DNA of 64,000 bases. It comes from an uncultured Clostridia bacterium. Lineage in GTDB: Bacteria > Bacillota > Clostridia > Christensenellales > Borkfalkiaceae. Numbering within the stretch: the stretch's first letter is position 1; each line of letters starts with the position of its first letter. Below are positions 1 through 9,488 of this stretch, piece after piece. The position numbers were made by a program, and so were the translations under genes. Location: contig CANREJ010000004.1 in the NCBI GenBank assembly GCA_947629665.1, positions 1-64,000 of the forward strand. The letters run 5' to 3'. The notes beneath the pieces are model-generated. The model saw only the letters and a program-made list of their open reading frames with translations. It ran no database searches and was not told where the DNA came from.

Positions 1-1308
1 TATGACAATATAGGCGTTAGACTTGCTAAAACCGAGTTTAATAACTTCGCCGAGGCGGCGCAGAAGTTGTACAATGCGATAGCAAAAGAGGCGAAATTGC
101 CGGAGCTTACAGAACTATCCTTGCAGGGCATAATGGATATGTTCAAGAAGGAAGAGCAAAGCAAGGATGACGGGCAAACCAACGAAAAGACTGTTGCGGA
201 GAAGGTTATTGAGATTCTCAACAAGTTAGATATAACCAACGCCGGAGACCTCACAATAAAATACGGCGAAATAACCGCAGTGCTTATAAACAGCAACGGT
301 GCACTTTCTGCAAACGTTACATACAAGGATATTTCTGCAAGCGTAGAAGTAAAGAACCACGAAGAAGTACCCATGCCCGGTATTAAGTACTTTGACGGAG
401 CGAAATTAATTCCTTTGCTCAACAATGTAACTAATATAATTACCGAGAAAGGGCTTACAATAAGCGGAAGCGTAATCATACCTATAACTACGGGCGAGAG
501 CAAGACGGAGATAGGTATAAATATAACCGCACTCTCAATAAAGTGGAACGAACAGCATGAGTTTACATTCGGTCTTTCGGCAACGCTCACGCTGGATAAA
601 ACGCCGCACACTATATATGCGGAATACAATGGCGAAAATATTTCGCTGGTATATGACAATATAGGCGTTAGACTTGCCAAGAGCGAGTTTACAAACTTTG
701 CCGCCGCGGCGCAGAAGTTATATAACGCAATAGCAAAAGAGGCGAAATTGCCCGAACTCAAAGAACTATCCTTACAGGGCATAATGGATATGTTCAAGAA
801 GGAAGAGCCGAAGGGCGACGGGCAAGGCAACGAAAAGACCGTTGCGGAGAAGGTTATTGAGATTCTCAACAAGTTAGAGATAACCAACGCCGGCGACCTC
901 ACGATTAAATACGATAATATAACCGCAGTGCTTGTAAATAACAACGGTGCGCTTTCTGCAAACGTTACATACAAGGATATAAATGCAACGGTTAATATCT
1001 CAACATGTGCGGAGGAAGCCGGCAAATCCGTGCTTCCCGCAGATACCGAGGTCAAATATTTCAGTGCGGCGGATCTAATTCCTTTAATGACCGACGTAAC
1101 AGAAATAATAACCAACAAGGGCGTAACCGTGGGCGGAACGGTGAATGTAACAGTGGGCTCCACCGCAATACAGGTAACCGTTTACAGGCTTTCGGTAACG
1201 TGGGAGAACGGTATTAAACTTTTGCTTGACGCCCGCATAACCGCAGACGGAACAGATCACGATATTTACGCAGAGTACTCGGCGGAAAGCAACCAACTCA
1301 CCGTTGTG
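1..1308 (+). repeat. Direct tandem repeat, ~651 bp period (two near-identical in-frame units, third divergent unit begins ~1306)
   Basis: tatgacaatataggcgttagacttgc at 1 and again at 652; LYNAIAKEAKLPEL repeated; YGSLQDGVGVQLNVKDD..LVKLYNRIAE is the diverged third start. Confidence 0.85.
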
Positions 1309-4300
1309 TACGGTTCGCTTCAAGATGGCGTAGGCGTACAGCTCAACGTAAAAGATGACGCGGCCACGTTTGAGGACGCGCTTGTAAAACTGTACAACCG
1401 TATTGCGGAAGTTATAAATACCATAGTAGAAGATAAACCCATGAAGCCCGCCGAAGACCTCAACGGCGTGTATGAGAATATAACGCCCGTAATCAATAAG
1501 ATAACCGATCTTATAAAAACTCTTGAAAACGCCTTTGAGAGCGTAAAAGACATAACGGGCAAAATAGAGGGCGTAAAGACCGAAAAACTGAATATCTTTG
1601 ATATTATCAACTCGCTTGAATACAGTAAAGAGGCCGACAAATTCACTGTGGAGACCGCAGGTATAAATCTCTCCGTATGGAAGGATGCGGCCGGCTTCAA
1701 TCTGGGCGTGCAGACAAACGGCACGGTTGTGGAACTCAACGGTTTGACAATAATAGCCACCTCGGCCACGGAAAGTTTCTTTGACGTAGGCGTAGAGCCC
1801 ATTGACGCGGACGGCTTGTGCGAGCTTGTGGATTACATAGGCGCGGCTGTGGAAATGCTTGCCAAGGACACCTTTAAAATAGAACTTAAAGGCACTGTTA
1901 CCACCACAGACGAAAGGTATAAGGACGTAGAGAACAACGTTAAATATAATGTTGAAGCCGTCTTTGAGTATATTCAGGGCAGCGAGTACCCCGTACACAT
2001 TGAGACGGGCGCGGACGGCGGCGAACCCAACTTCTGGATATCGCCCGATATGTACGCCCACGTAATGGTGAACCTCAAATCCACAATAATCGACGTGGAC
2101 AGCGTGCTCTTCGATATATACATTCTGGACGGCAATCCCGAAATAGGCGAAAACGGCCTGACTTCGGGTACGCTCACAACGGACGACGAGCTGGACGTAT
2201 ATATGTCGATCTCGCGCATACCTTACGAATTGAATGATAACGACGGAAAGAACCACTCAAACCCCGTAAAGATTTACGCGCCTGTAAAAGAGATAATGAC
2301 TATCGCCGCGGCGGGAGTGGCAATGGCAGATTTAGGCGGAATAACCACGGAGTATAAGCAAATAAACGAGATTATAGCCAAAGTTGCCGATACGCTCGAC
2401 GTGCTTCTTGTGGACAAATATCTCACCTACACAAAGGACCAGTTCTCGTCGCTCGGCGCAAGCCTACTCGAACAGTTGCTCGGCGGTAAGTTATCCGATA
2501 TAATAAACGGTTTACTCAAATCTTTGGGCGGAGAAAACGCCGAAACTGCTCCCAAGACCGCGGAGCCCAATGCGGAGCCCGATACAAACGTGCCGGAGGA
2601 GCAGGGTGAATACGGCAGGAACCGCGAACGCAAGGGCGCGCTTGCAAAGTTTGAAGTAACGCCAATCGCGGACGAGAACGGCAAAAATACGGGCGCCACT
2701 TTCACCGTGCAGGTTAAAGAGGGTGCAACCGCCTCCGTAACCAAGGAAAATTACACCTATAAGTACGCGTATACGGACGCGGACGGCGCGGAGCAGAGCG
2801 AGGAGCGCGAGAGTACAAGAATTACAAACGTAACGGTTAAAAATTCCAAACTCAACGCAACCGATACAATACCCGAACTTAACGTAACCGTGGATTATGA
2901 AAATGTTTCCAAGGAAACCGAGCTTTCGGGCTACATATCCTTTGTTGGGGTCGATAATCTGCTTCAAGCGGTGGTAAACTCCGCAACGCATGCAACGGGC
3001 ACGGAAGATGACGGCATTTCAACATACGACCTCAATAAAAACTTCTATATAAGCGGTGAGTTGACCATTGGTATAGGAAGTATAGAAGCGCATAAAGTTG
3101 AGATCGACGGTCTTTCTGTATCTATTGACAAAAACAGCGAAATTGAAGTGAACCTCAAATTGCACTATAAAGGATTGTGGTTACTTACAGATTTGGTAAA
3201 CGGCGCTTCGACGGTAGAAATGACCATAAAGAACGGAATGGTATACTTGAAGAGAGTACAAACTACCAATTCTTTTAATAGTCAACTCAAAACTCCCAAA
3301 ACGATCTACCGTGTAATGCCTCTTGATACGTTTATGGCCGACATAATGAATCAGCTTGTGTTTATTCTCAATTTCGGCGACACAATTGCCAACCTTATGA
3401 CAAAAGACAGCACCGGAAATGAAAATACCGAAAGTACTTTAAGCTACAAGCAGGACTACGGCGAACAACTCGGCGACTATTTGCACTCCTTTATCACCAA
3501 ACAAAACGAAGAAGGTACGGCGTCTTGGACGGCTACGCTAAGCAACGTGGGCATAAACAGGCTTGCGGGCATGACCAGCCTTCTTTCGGACAAAACCACA
3601 GTAACGTTAAACGGAGCAAAGGAAGAGGTTACCGACGAGGCCGGTGCGCTATTGTTTGAAAAATATACAATTAAGTCGCTCGATCTCAATGCTAAACTGT
3701 TCTCGGTGCTTACTGTTGGCGGCAACCTCGTTTGGCACAACCCCTGCAACATATACGACGGGGACAGCGAGGCGGCAAAGAACGCTTTGGAAAGCTCCGC
3801 TCCCTCAATCAAGGCGGAAGAGTGGCTTGGCGTTTCGGGCGCATATACCTTTGAAGATATAAAGGCAAATGTCGAATGGGATAAGCTGGCAACTGCAATC
3901 AACACTACCCAAACAGCCGACACCGTCAACCCCGAGTTCTCCACCGACACAGAGAGCTATCTTGAAGTAATTTTCAACGGCGACGAGAACAATTACGACA
4001 ATATCGACTCGCACGCGCGTTTGGGTAAATACGGTTACTATCTCAACGACGGAAGCGAAGAGAAATTGCTCAAAGAAGAGGTTGTATGGTTCATCAACGA
4101 AAACAGCGAAATTTGCAGCAAAAATATCTCCGATCCCGACCTTGCGGAATACGCAAAAGAGCACTACGGCTTAGTTTGGGGCGAACCCGTAAGGAACGGC
4201 GGCACGTTTAAAAAGGCTGCCTCGTATGTTGCCGAAAAGTACAGCGTAAAAATTCACAGCGAACACTATATGCCGGGCTATGATTCGGGAGATACAGACT

Positions 4301-5478
4301 ATATGTATGAGTATGTCCATACATACGGTGATAGGGTCAACATTGATATGTCGTATGAGATCCGCGGCAACGCCGAAGATACGTGGTACCGCATAGCGTA
4401 TGCGGAGTACAACGGCGAAAAGTATTATGGGGAGGATATAGATTCGCTTGTAATTGGAGCCGACGCGGAAATTACAATAGTTTGGGAGGAGATACCTCAC
4501 GCCACGGTAACGGTTGAAAGCGAGCATGAAATAGCGGGCTTTGAAAGCGCAGGCGGTAAGTGGCAAAAGACCTTTGAAATAGAGACGGGCACGTACGTCA
4601 ACCTCAAAGAGCTCGTAGGCTATATAGCCGACACTGCGGAGGGCTACACCTTCGGCGGCTTCACTCTGAACGAGGGCGACGAGGAAACCTCGGATATAGT
4701 GAACATAAGCGGCGACACGACCATCTACGTAAAGTGGATAGAGCCCGAAATTACGGTGAACTATTACAGTTCTTTGAACGTTGCGGGCTACGAGCAAACG
4801 GTAAAAGAGGGCTACACTACGGTTTACACCACTTCCGCAACGTATAACATGAGCTCGGGCTTCGGCGTAATAACTCCCGAATACTCGGGCTATGAGTTCC
4901 TCGGCTGGTTCTATAACGACGGCGGGAATTGGATAAAGGTAACCGACGTTAAGAACGACATCGAGGGCTCGGATAAATATTCCACCGCAGTAGAATTGCA
5001 CGCCCTGTGGTACAGTGTATCGGTAAATTGCACAAGGGCGCAAAGAACGGAAAGAAAGGAGGGAACAGTATTTAAAAAGACTTTCCATACTTTCTATCTT
5101 GACGTCAATCTCGATATTAAATTTGAAGCAGTTGAAAATTTGCTTGATTTGATTACGGTTTCGGACGTGAATTATCGTATGTATTTCACATTCGATGATC
5201 CTGCTCCTAAATATTATGCAACAGATAAGGAGTATCAAGATACGAAAATAGGTTCACATACCGGAATTTTGCCTTGCGACCATTACAGCAAAAACTTTGC
5301 CGCCGACAACGGTTTGGGTTTCTCCTTTGTCTCCGAAGAGTTGCAAAGCAACAGCGGTGCGGACGATTACACTACTTGGAACGTAGTATATTCATATAAT
5401 TTAAAGTTCGGCGACAGTGTTTTATTGACGTCGGGCGAAAGTGAAAGTAATTATTTAAATGGTAGGTTTGCATTTTAA
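1..5478 (+). CDS. Giant repetitive surface/secreted protein, 5'-truncated by window edge; 217-aa tandem repeats and C-terminal InlB B-repeat-like segments
   Basis: Frame is open from base 1 (the 67 start in the track is only a TTG inside the ORF). YDNIGVRLAK..LYNAIAKEAKLPEL..LSLQGIMDMFKKEE unit recurs; C-terminus has YEFLGWFYNDGGNW..ALW-type repeats. Confidence 0.85.
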   Translation, partial: YDNIGVRLAKTEFNNFAEAAQKLYNAIAKEAKLPELTELSLQGIMDMFKKEEQSKDDGQTNEKTVAEKVIEILNKLDITNAGDLTIKYGEITAVLINSNGALSANVTYKDISASVEVKNHEEVPMPGIKYFDGAKLIPLLNNVTNIITEKGLTISGSVIIPITTGESKTEIGINITALSIKWNEQHEFTFGLSATLTLDKTPHTIYAEYNGENISLVYDNIGVRLAKSEFTNFAAAAQKLYNAIAKEAKLPELKELSLQGIMDMFKKEEPKGDGQGNEKTVAEKVIEILNKLEITNAGDLTIKYDNITAVLVNNNGALSANVTYKDINATVNISTCAEEAGKSVLPADTEVKYFSAADLIPLMTDVTEIITNKGVTVGGTVNVTVGSTAIQVTVYRLSVTWENGIKLLLDARITADGTDHDIYAEYSAESNQLTVVYGSLQDGVGVQLNVKDDAATFEDALVKLYNRIAEVINTIVEDKPMKPAEDLNGVYENITPVINKITDLIKTLENAFESVKDITGKIEGVKTEKLNIFDIINSLEYSKEADKFTVETAGINLSVWKDAAGFNLGVQTNGTVVELNGLTIIATSATESFFDVGVEPIDADGLCELVDYIGAAVEMLAKDTFKIELKGTVTTTDERYKDVENNVKYNVEAVFEYIQGSEYPVHIETGADGGEPNFWISPDMYAHVMVNLKSTIIDVDSVLFDIYILDGNPEIGENGLTSGTLTTDDELDVYMSISRIPYELNDNDGKNHSNPVKIYAPVKEIMTIAAAGVAMADLGGITTEYKQINEIIAKVADTLDVLLVDKYLTYTKDQFSSLGASLLEQLLGGKLSDIINGLLKSLGGENAETAPKTAEPNAEPDTNVPEEQGEYGRNRERKGALAKFEVTPIADENGKNTGATFTVQVKEGATASVTKENYTYKYAYTDADGAEQSEERESTRITNVTVKNSKLNATDTIPELNVTVDYENVSKETELSGYISFVGVDNLLQAVVNSATHATGTEDDGISTYDLNKNFYISGELTIGIGSIEAHKVEIDGLSVSIDKNSEIEVNLKLHYKGLWLLTDLVNGASTVEMTIKNGMVYLKRVQTTNSFNSQLKTPKTIYRVMPLDTFMADIMNQLVFILNFGDTIANLMTKDSTGNENTESTLSYKQDYGEQLGDYLHSFITKQNEEGTASWTATLSNVGINRLAGMTSLLSDKTTVTLNGAKEEVTDEAGALLFEKYTIKSLDLNAKLFSVLTVGGNLVWHNPCNIYDGDSEAAKNALESSAPSIKAEEWLGVSGAYTFEDIKANVEWDKLATAINTTQTADTVNPEFSTDTESYLEVIFNGDENNYDNIDSHARLGKYGYYLNDGSEEKLLKEEVVWFINENSEICSKNISDPDLAEYAKEHYGLVWGEPVRNGGTFKKAASYVAEKYSVKIHSEHYMPGYDSGDTDYMYEYVHTYGDRVNIDMSYEIRGNAEDTWYRIAYAEYNGEKYYGEDIDSLVIGADAEITIVWEEIPHATVTVESEHEIAGFESAGGKWQKTFEIETGTYVNLKELVGYIADTAEGYTFGGFTLNEGDEETSDIVNISGDTTIYVKWIEPEITVNYYSSLNVAGYEQTVKEGYTTVYTTSATYNMSSGFGVITPEYSGYEFLGWFYNDGGNWIKVTDVKNDIEGSDKYSTAVELHALWYSVSVNCTRAQRTERKEGTVFKKTFHTFYLDVNLDIKFEAVENLLDLITVSDVNYRMYFTFDDPAPKYYATDKEYQDTKIGSHTGILPCDHYSKNFAADNGLGFSFVSEELQSNSGADDYTTWNVVYSYNLKFGDSVLLTSGESESNYLNGRFAF

Positions 5479-5491
5479 ATAAAAATTGCGG

Positions 5492-5520
5492 GGCGCGGGC
5501 TTGAAATTCAAGCCCGCGCC
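5492..5520. terminator. Perfect hairpin (14-bp arms) just after the surface protein gene; terminator-like but no T-tract
   Basis: ggcgcgggcttgaa-a-ttcaagcccgcgcc. Confidence 0.5.
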
Positions 5521-5554
5521 TAAACAAATGAACTTTATAATTTTAAAAAGGGTA

Positions 5555-5583
5555 TTGCAAATTAAATAATTAGGTGATATAAT
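5555..5583 (+). promoter_or_regulatory. Sigma70-type promoter for HIT gene
   Basis: TTGCAA-N17-TATAAT, 34 nt before the ATG. Confidence 0.6.
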
Positions 5584-5617
5584 TTTATTTGGTATAAAAT
5601 ATAAAGGGGAAAAATAT

Positions 5618-6037
5618 ATGAAAGATTGTAACTGCGGTTACTGTATGCGCGGCGAGCTTTTGGATAAATTCGGCATATATATCTGCGATTTATCCGTAAG
5701 CACGCTCATTCTTTTTAAAGAGCAGTCCCACCGCGGCCGCTGTATAGTGGCTTACAAGGACCACGTTTCCGAAATCGTGAACATTTCCGATGAGGAGCGC
5801 AACGCCTTTTTTGCCGACGTAAACCGCGCGGCAAAGGCAATACACAAGGTATTCAAGCCCGATAAACTCAACTACGGCGCCTACGGCGACACGGGTTGCC
5901 ACCTGCACATGCACCTCTGCCCCAAATATAAGGACGGCGAAGAGTGGGGCGGCGTATTCCAGATGAACCCCGGCAAGGTATATCTTACCGATGAAGAGTA
6001 TGCAGAGATGATAGAGGATATCAAATCCGCATTGTAA
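5618..6037 (+). CDS. HIT family protein
   Basis: 139 aa with HLHMHL (HxHxH) histidine triad. Confidence 0.85.
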   Translation: MKDCNCGYCMRGELLDKFGIYICDLSVSTLILFKEQSHRGRCIVAYKDHVSEIVNISDEERNAFFADVNRAAKAIHKVFKPDKLNYGAYGDTGCHLHMHLCPKYKDGEEWGGVFQMNPGKVYLTDEEYAEMIEDIKSAL

Positions 6038-6095
6038 GCTAACGCGGCAAGCGCGGATATACTTCGCATAACATTGTCGCGTTTACGTTTTGCTT

Positions 6096-6184
6096 GGGTC
6101 ACGTACGTCTGTGTACGCTCCCCGTCGCAAAGCCGCGCGCTCCTTGTTCTGCTTGTATCTGCGCACTTGCTAACTTCGTAAGTG
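6096..6184. repeat. Dispersed intergenic repeat module A, copy A1
   Basis: cacgtacgtctgtgtacgctccccgtcgc...cgctccttgttctgcttgtatct...cttgctaacttcgtaag resembles 24961-25100, 29822-29937, and partly 8968-9033 and 29466-29597. Confidence 0.65.
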
Positions 6185-6388
6185 CAGTTTTCCCTTGCCC
6201 TCTTCCGTGTAACGGGGGAGGGTGCCCTGAAAGGGCGGGTGGGAGTAAATAATTTAACCGCACATTAAGCCTGTCATTTCGAGTCGCGGAGCGCGAGATA
6301 ATCCCCTCGTGGATTGGTCGAGGTTGGATAACACGGCAACAAAAATTTATGCTTGACCTGCGGTAAAGTAAGTCAAGAACCAACGCAT

Positions 6389-6417
6389 AAAGAAACTTGG
6401 ATGCAACGTAACGTTGC
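6389..6417. repeat. AAGAAAC-hairpin element, copy a
   Basis: aaagaaac-ttggat-GCAACG-taa-CGTTGC. Confidence 0.7.
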
Positions 6418-6481
6418 CACGAAAAATTTGAGTGTGCGCAACCACACGAAAATTTTTGTGAAAACATATAAGGAGATTAGT

Positions 6482-7705
6482 ATGGCTCATAATGTAATAG
6501 CCGAAGCTAAAAGATGTTTAAATTGTAAAAAACCGCTTTGCAGAACAGGTTGCCCCATAAACACGCCCATTCCGCAGATGATTCACATGTTTTTGAACGG
6601 CGAAATAAAGGAAGCGGGCAAAATGGTGTTTGAAAACAACCCCCTGTCCGTTGTCTGCTCCATTGTCTGCAACCACGGCAACCAATGCCAGGGGCACTGC
6701 GTGCGCGGCATAAAAGGCGAACCCGTTGAAATTTCCACAATAGAAAATTTTGTGTCCTCGCGCTATCTCGACACGTTGGAGCTGGACAAGGCTCCCTGTA
6801 ACGGCATAAAGGTGGCGGTAGTCGGCGCGGGTCCCGCAGGCATAACCATATCCATAAAAATGGCACTGTTGGGTTACGACGTAACCGTGTTTGAGTCAAA
6901 GTCCAAAATAGGCGGCGTTTTGCGCTTCGGTATTCCCGAATTCCGTCTGCCCAAGTCCATTGTGGACAAGTACGAAGTGATTATGCGCAAGCTCGGCATA
7001 AAGATAAAGCCCAATATAACCATAGGCAAGGCGTTCGGCGTGGAGGAACTCTTCCGCGACGGCTTCAAGGCCATAGCCATAGGCACGGGCGTAACGTGGC
7101 CCATCGCCCTCAACATTAAGGGCGAAACGTTGGGGCACGTCCACTACGGCATACACTATCTCGAATCGCCCGAAAGTTACCAACTCGGCGACAGCGTAGT
7201 TATAATCGGCGCGGGCAACGTTGCCATGGATGTGGCGCGCACGGCCCTCCGCAAGGGCGTAAAGGACGTTAAAATCACCGTCCGCTCCGAACAGTACTCG
7301 GCGAGCAAGGAGGAGGCGGAGTACGCCGAAATCGAAGGCGCGCAGTTCGTATATAATAAGGCGCCCGTGGAAATCACCGACGAGGGCGTAATATTTGTCG
7401 ATACCTACACCGACGAAAACGGCAAACTCATATTCACCGACAAGGCCGAGCTGATGAAGTGCGACACGGTTATGATTTGCATATCCCAACGCCCTTCAAA
7501 ACTGATATTATCCGATACTTACGGTTTGGAAGTAAACGAGCGCGGGCTTGCAAAGATAAGCGAAAACGGCGAAACGTCAAGGCCCGGTCTGTTTGCTTCG
7601 GGCGACGTCGTTCGCGGCGCCAAGACGGTTGTAGAGGCGGCGGAAACTTCCAAGCGCGTTGTGGAAGCCATGGATAAGTATTTAAAATCCCTTCCCAAAG
7701 AGTAA
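6482..7705 (+). CDS. NAD(P)H-dependent glutamate synthase small-subunit-like (GltD/NfnB-like) FAD/Fe-S oxidoreductase
   Basis: N-terminal Cys-rich CLNCKKPLCRTGCP...CSIVCNHGNQCQGHC, GAGPAG dinucleotide motif, second VIIGAGNVAMD. ATG at 6482 with aaggag SD; the ORF-track extension upstream lies in repeat DNA. Confidence 0.85.
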   Translation: MAHNVIAEAKRCLNCKKPLCRTGCPINTPIPQMIHMFLNGEIKEAGKMVFENNPLSVVCSIVCNHGNQCQGHCVRGIKGEPVEISTIENFVSSRYLDTLELDKAPCNGIKVAVVGAGPAGITISIKMALLGYDVTVFESKSKIGGVLRFGIPEFRLPKSIVDKYEVIMRKLGIKIKPNITIGKAFGVEELFRDGFKAIAIGTGVTWPIALNIKGETLGHVHYGIHYLESPESYQLGDSVVIIGAGNVAMDVARTALRKGVKDVKITVRSEQYSASKEEAEYAEIEGAQFVYNKAPVEITDEGVIFVDTYTDENGKLIFTDKAELMKCDTVMICISQRPSKLILSDTYGLEVNERGLAKISENGETSRPGLFASGDVVRGAKTVVEAAETSKRVVEAMDKYLKSLPKE

Positions 7706-7777
7706 TAATTTGCACCTGCGCGCACATAAACGTCGCGCATATGTACGCAAAATTATATGAACCGAAATAAAATATCA

Positions 7778-7812
7778 GCGGCGGCGCATAATCAATGCGC
7801 CGCCGCACTTTT
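7778..7812. terminator. Intrinsic terminator between convergent genes
   Basis: gcggcggcgcat-aatca-atgcgccgccgc followed by acttttat. Confidence 0.8.
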
Positions 7813-7826
7813 ATATACAGGCAGAT

Positions 7827-8696
7827 TTATTCAACTTCTATAAGCTCGTATTCCCTCGAACCTATGCCGAGTTCGGCGGCCGCTTCAATGGTATGCACGC
7901 CGTTGCGGCTTTCAATGCGCTCCAAAAGGTGCGCCCGGCCGGGGTCGTCCTTTGCGGCGTAAACCAAATCGAGGCAGGCCTGGTCTATTGCAACGGGGTC
8001 AAGAGATACAAGAATCCCTATATCCTTCATGCAGGGGTCCTCGGCCACGGCACAGCAGTCGCAGTCCACGGACATATTTTTCATCACGTTCACGTAAACG
8101 GCGTTGCCGTTGAAAAACTTAACAACCGAGGAAGCGGCGTCCGCCATTGCCTCCAAAAAGGAGTCGTGGTCGCTCGTCCAAAAATCTTCGGGCACTCCCG
8201 CGCCGTGAATATACGCCTTGCCGTAGGAGGAGGCAATGCCTATGGAGAGCTGTTTCAACGCCCCGCCGTAGCCGCCCATGGGGTGCCCTTTAAAGTGCGA
8301 AAGCACCAAAAGCGAGTTATAGTTGGCAAGATTTTTGCCCACGTAATTCTTTTTTATTATTTTTCCGTCGGGAATATCCAGCACCAGGTCAGGGCCTTCG
8401 GCGTCCAAAAGATCCACATTAAAATATTGGCTCCAACCGTGTTTTTTAAGAGTTTTAAGGTGCTTTGCCGTTGTGTTGCGCTCGCCCTCGTAGGCGGTGT
8501 TGCACTCTGTTACAGTGCCTCCGACATACTCGATTATGGGCTTCCAGAAATCGGGTTTTAAAAAGTTTTGGTTGCCCACCTCGCCGGAATGGAGTTTAAC
8601 GGCTACATTGCCTTTAAGCTCCACGCCGAGCAGTTTGTACGTCTGCAAAACTTTTTCGGGCGTAATCGTTCTTGAAAGATAGACCTTTTGCTTCAT
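7827..8696 (-). CDS. DUF362 domain protein
   Basis: SHFKGHPMGGYGGALKQLSIG..., D-C-x-C cluster, DPVAIDQACLDLV. Confidence 0.8.
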   Translation of the reverse strand: MKQKVYLSRTITPEKVLQTYKLLGVELKGNVAVKLHSGEVGNQNFLKPDFWKPIIEYVGGTVTECNTAYEGERNTTAKHLKTLKKHGWSQYFNVDLLDAEGPDLVLDIPDGKIIKKNYVGKNLANYNSLLVLSHFKGHPMGGYGGALKQLSIGIASSYGKAYIHGAGVPEDFWTSDHDSFLEAMADAASSVVKFFNGNAVYVNVMKNMSVDCDCCAVAEDPCMKDIGILVSLDPVAIDQACLDLVYAAKDDPGRAHLLERIESRNGVHTIEAAAELGIGSREYELIEVE

Positions 8697-8773
8697 AAAA
8701 ACCTCTGTTTAGCTTTATTTATATACAATTATAAAGGAAAATTGTGCGTTTGTACAGTGTTTTTGATAAAGTT

Positions 8774-8814
8774 CACGAAAAAACAGACGTTCGGCGATGT
8801 CTGTTTTTTCCGTG
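8774..8814. terminator. Terminator-like hairpin in a divergent intergenic region (no annotated gene ends here)
   Basis: cacgaaaaaacagac-gttcggcgat-gtctgttttttccgtg. Confidence 0.5.
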
Positions 8815-8835
8815 ATTAGAGGAGCCGGCTCCTCT

Positions 8836-8951
8836 TTGCGCCATTTTTAAGGGCGCACATTTTATATAATGGCGCAAATTCACCTTGCTGAGGCAAAGGT
8901 TTTTGCAAATTGTGGCTTGCTGCGCAGGGAAACCCTGCTTGCAACGTAAAT
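8836..8951. repeat. Structured intergenic element C, copy C1 (three hairpins)
   Basis: P1 TTGCGCCATT/AATGGCGCAA (22-nt loop), P2 ACCTTGC/GCaAAGGT, P3 GCAGGG-aaa-CCCTGC, conserved tail ttgcaacgtaaat; aligns with 29695-29813. Confidence 0.7.
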
Positions 8952-8967
8952 TATTTTAAATATTTTT

Positions 8968-9033
8968 TGTTCTGCTCGCTTCTAACCGCTTGTAGACTTC
9001 GTAATTGCAGAAAACTTCGTAATTACAGCTCCC
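8968..9033. repeat. Module A partial copy (A5)
   Basis: ttctgctcgcttctaaccgcttg...cgtaattacagctcccgc shared with 25040-25105. Confidence 0.6.
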
Positions 9034-9054
9034 GCACATGCCAAGTACTATCGC

Positions 9055-9087
9055 AATAAAGAAACTTAGGTCAAGCGTTACGCTTGA
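9055..9087. repeat. AAGAAAC-hairpin element, copy b
   Basis: aataaagaaac-ttagg-TCAAGCG-tta-CGCTTGA. Confidence 0.7.
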
Positions 9088-9176
9088 CAAAAGGGGAGTG
9101 ATGAAATAAAATATATAATAGCGTAATAGGATAAATGTTACATAATTCAATAAAATAAATAAAGGGTTCTTAAATT

Positions 9177-9488
9177 ATGGAAGAGGGCTTAATAGCGGTA
9201 GTAGCGCAGGCTGAGGCACAGGCTGCAAAAATAAGGGAAGAAGCGCAGGCGGAAGCGGCGCAGATTATTGCCGCCGCCGAAAAGCGCGCGGCTGAAATTA
9301 TAAAAACAGCCGAAGTTTCGTGCGCAAAATACCGTAAGGAAGCTCTTGCCGCCGCCTGTGCCGAGGCGGACAACGAATATAACGCGGCAATTGCGGGGAG
9401 CGCGGCCGCGGCAAAGGAATACGCCGACGGGCTGATTGCCCGTTCGGAGGGATATGTTCTGGACGTGGTAGGGAGGCTCGCCAAGTGA
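9177..9488 (+). CDS. V-type ATPase subunit G/H (peripheral stalk, NtpF-like)
   Basis: 103-aa Ala/Glu-rich coiled coil, first gene of the V-ATPase operon. Confidence 0.75.
   Translation: MEEGLIAVVAQAEAQAAKIREEAQAEAAQIIAAAEKRAAEIIKTAEVSCAKYRKEALAAACAEADNEYNAAIAGSAAAAKEYADGLIARSEGYVLDVVGRLAK

Noticed and set aside
1084-2256. Long antisense ORFs opposite coding genes (1084-2256, 4171-5238, 15544-16383, 30822-31577, 44278-45144, 52398-53231, 54768-55766 and others)
   Set aside because: They lie opposite strongly supported genes, have low-complexity Tyr/Val/Arg-rich composition typical of shadow frames, and show no SD or recognisable motif.
6353-6481. N-terminal extension of the GltD-like ORF
   Set aside because: It is translated repeat/hairpin DNA; ATG 6482 has an SD and the conserved Cys-rich N-terminus follows.
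9084-9119. V-ATPase promoter formed by TTGACA inside hairpin copy b and TATAAT at 9114
   Set aside because: Spacing is 24 nt, too long for a sigma70-type promoter.
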